A stretch of DNA of 21,191 bases from an uncultured Eubacteriales bacterium. Its GTDB lineage: Bacteria; Bacillota; Clostridia; Oscillospirales; Oscillospiraceae. Both the position numbers and the translations under genes were made by a program. The DNA is taken from positions 1-21,191 of the forward strand of contig URAL01000028.1 in the NCBI GenBank assembly GCA_900545805.1, written 5' to 3'. The notes beneath the pieces were generated by a model, which was not told the DNA's origin, did not search any database, and saw nothing but the letters and a program-made list of their open reading frames with translations. Positions 20,690 through 21,191 of the stretch are shown piece by piece (position 1 is the first letter of the stretch; each line of letters starts with the position of its first letter).

Positions 20690-21191
20690 ATGTATATAAG
20701 AAAAAAGACGTTTATACTCATCATCACATATCTCACAGCGGCGGTCGTTGCGCTGGGCGCATACACGGCAGTGCACTTCGGCATGGAGGGCAGCTATCGC
20801 CGCACGGCCGAATACGGCTACGCGCACGCCTTCGAGGAGGTCGTATATGCCGCGTCGAGCCTGTCGGATTCGCTGCACCGTGCGTCCTACGCGACTGGGG
20901 CGGAGCTGTCCGGTCGGCTGTGTGCAGATATATACGGCAGCTGCCTTGCCGCCGAGATGACTATGGCCGCTCTGCCGTTTTCCACGCAGGAGCTCGAACA
21001 GACGGCGGCATTTATCGGCGTTGCAGGCGACTATGCGCGAAGCAGGCTCCGGGCATCGGCGCAGTCGGGCTTTGACGATGCCGCACGAGCCGACTTTGCC
21101 TCGCTGTACAAGACGGCGGCAGCTTTGACCGAGAAGCTTCACAAGCTGCAAAATGCCGTTAACGACGGAGATGTGCTGCTCGACGAGCCGG
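20690..21191 (+). CDS. ypeB: Spore germination protein YpeB family, N-terminal part (3' end outside window)
   Basis: The 167 visible codons encode a basic start (MYIRKKTF), one transmembrane or signal segment (about 8-27), and a helical extracytoplasmic region. The blocks YRRTAEYGYAHAFEEVVYAA, ALPFSTQELEQTAAFIGVAG, GDYARSR and SLYKTAAALTEKLHKLQNAV follow the pattern of the YpeB N-terminal domain (LPF, then FxxxxGDxx, then a long helix). YpeB stabilises the cortex-lytic enzyme SleB in dormant spores, and the C-terminal PepSY domains should lie beyond the window. ATG 20690 is chosen for the GAGG seven bases upstream and immediate family similarity. In bacilli sleB precedes ypeB; here a terminator and CNNM genes precede it, so sleB is either downstream, elsewhere or absent. 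Confidence 0.78.
   Translation, partial: MYIRKKTFILIITYLTAAVVALGAYTAVHFGMEGSYRRTAEYGYAHAFEEVVYAASSLSDSLHRASYATGAELSGRLCADIYGSCLAAEMTMAALPFSTQELEQTAAFIGVAGDYARSRLRASAQSGFDDAARADFASLYKTAAALTEKLHKLQNAVNDGDVLLDEP

Overview
The window reads as a chromosomal segment of a GC-rich, spore-forming, anaerobic Clostridia-type Firmicute, most likely from the Oscillospirales/Oscillospiraceae. The basis is inference from gene content: 2-hydroxyacyl-CoA dehydratases typical of amino-acid or hydroxy-acid fermenters, a YpeB-type spore germination protein, TagO/MnaA-type cell-wall polymer genes, a PhoP/PhoR-like system, strong AGGAGG-type ribosome sites and sigma-A-like promoters. The genus cannot be fixed from the sequence alone.

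Layout. Bases 1-731 hold the 3' part of trpS. Bases 771-3030 hold tagO and a UDP-GlcNAc 2-epimerase gene, overlapping by 8 bases and supplying the start of wall-polymer linkage-unit synthesis. A dispersed foldback repeat (E1) follows, then a four-repeat TTTACA array that looks like a Pho box, then a PhoP/PhoR-like two-component pair (3412-5739). Convergent to it on the minus strand is a two-gene 2-hydroxyacyl-CoA dehydratase operon (8629-5893). Divergent from that is an operon of a cysteine-rich C_GCAxxG_C_C protein followed by a BceR/BceS-like two-component system (8802-10872). A hairpin-rich leader precedes folD and an acyltransferase-3 membrane protein (11013-12933). Next comes a repeat block (E2) with a 72-bp tandem array, a tiny DUF378 membrane protein, and a minus-strand GntR/FadR regulator. 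That regulator is divergent from a second, paralogous dehydratase operon (14840-17559), which is followed by a 50-residue membrane peptide. The right end holds two overlapping CNNM/CorC-type transporter paralogues (17978-20547), a strong terminator and the start of ypeB.

How parts work together. The second dehydratase operon and its GntR gene diverge from an intergenic region with a clean promoter for each gene. Each start region carries a palindrome sharing a TGATTAWTCA core, so a repressor switch is the simplest reading. The first dehydratase operon has a good promoter but no such palindrome, so the paralogues are probably expressed under different conditions. No dehydratase activator (HgdC/FldI type), CoA-transferase or electron-transfer flavoprotein is in the window; these must be supplied from elsewhere.

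The most unusual non-coding feature is a family of four related repeats (E1-E4) within 15 kb. Each lies directly after a stop codon or terminator, they share a TTTTTTAGTGGCGCAT-type end, and one has expanded internally into about 4.6 copies of a 72-bp unit. A second small family of hairpin repeats (GTGCGGC-loop-GCCGCAC with a GATAGYGGATAGCC flank) sits nearby. I saw no CRISPR array, tRNA, rRNA or transposase gene.
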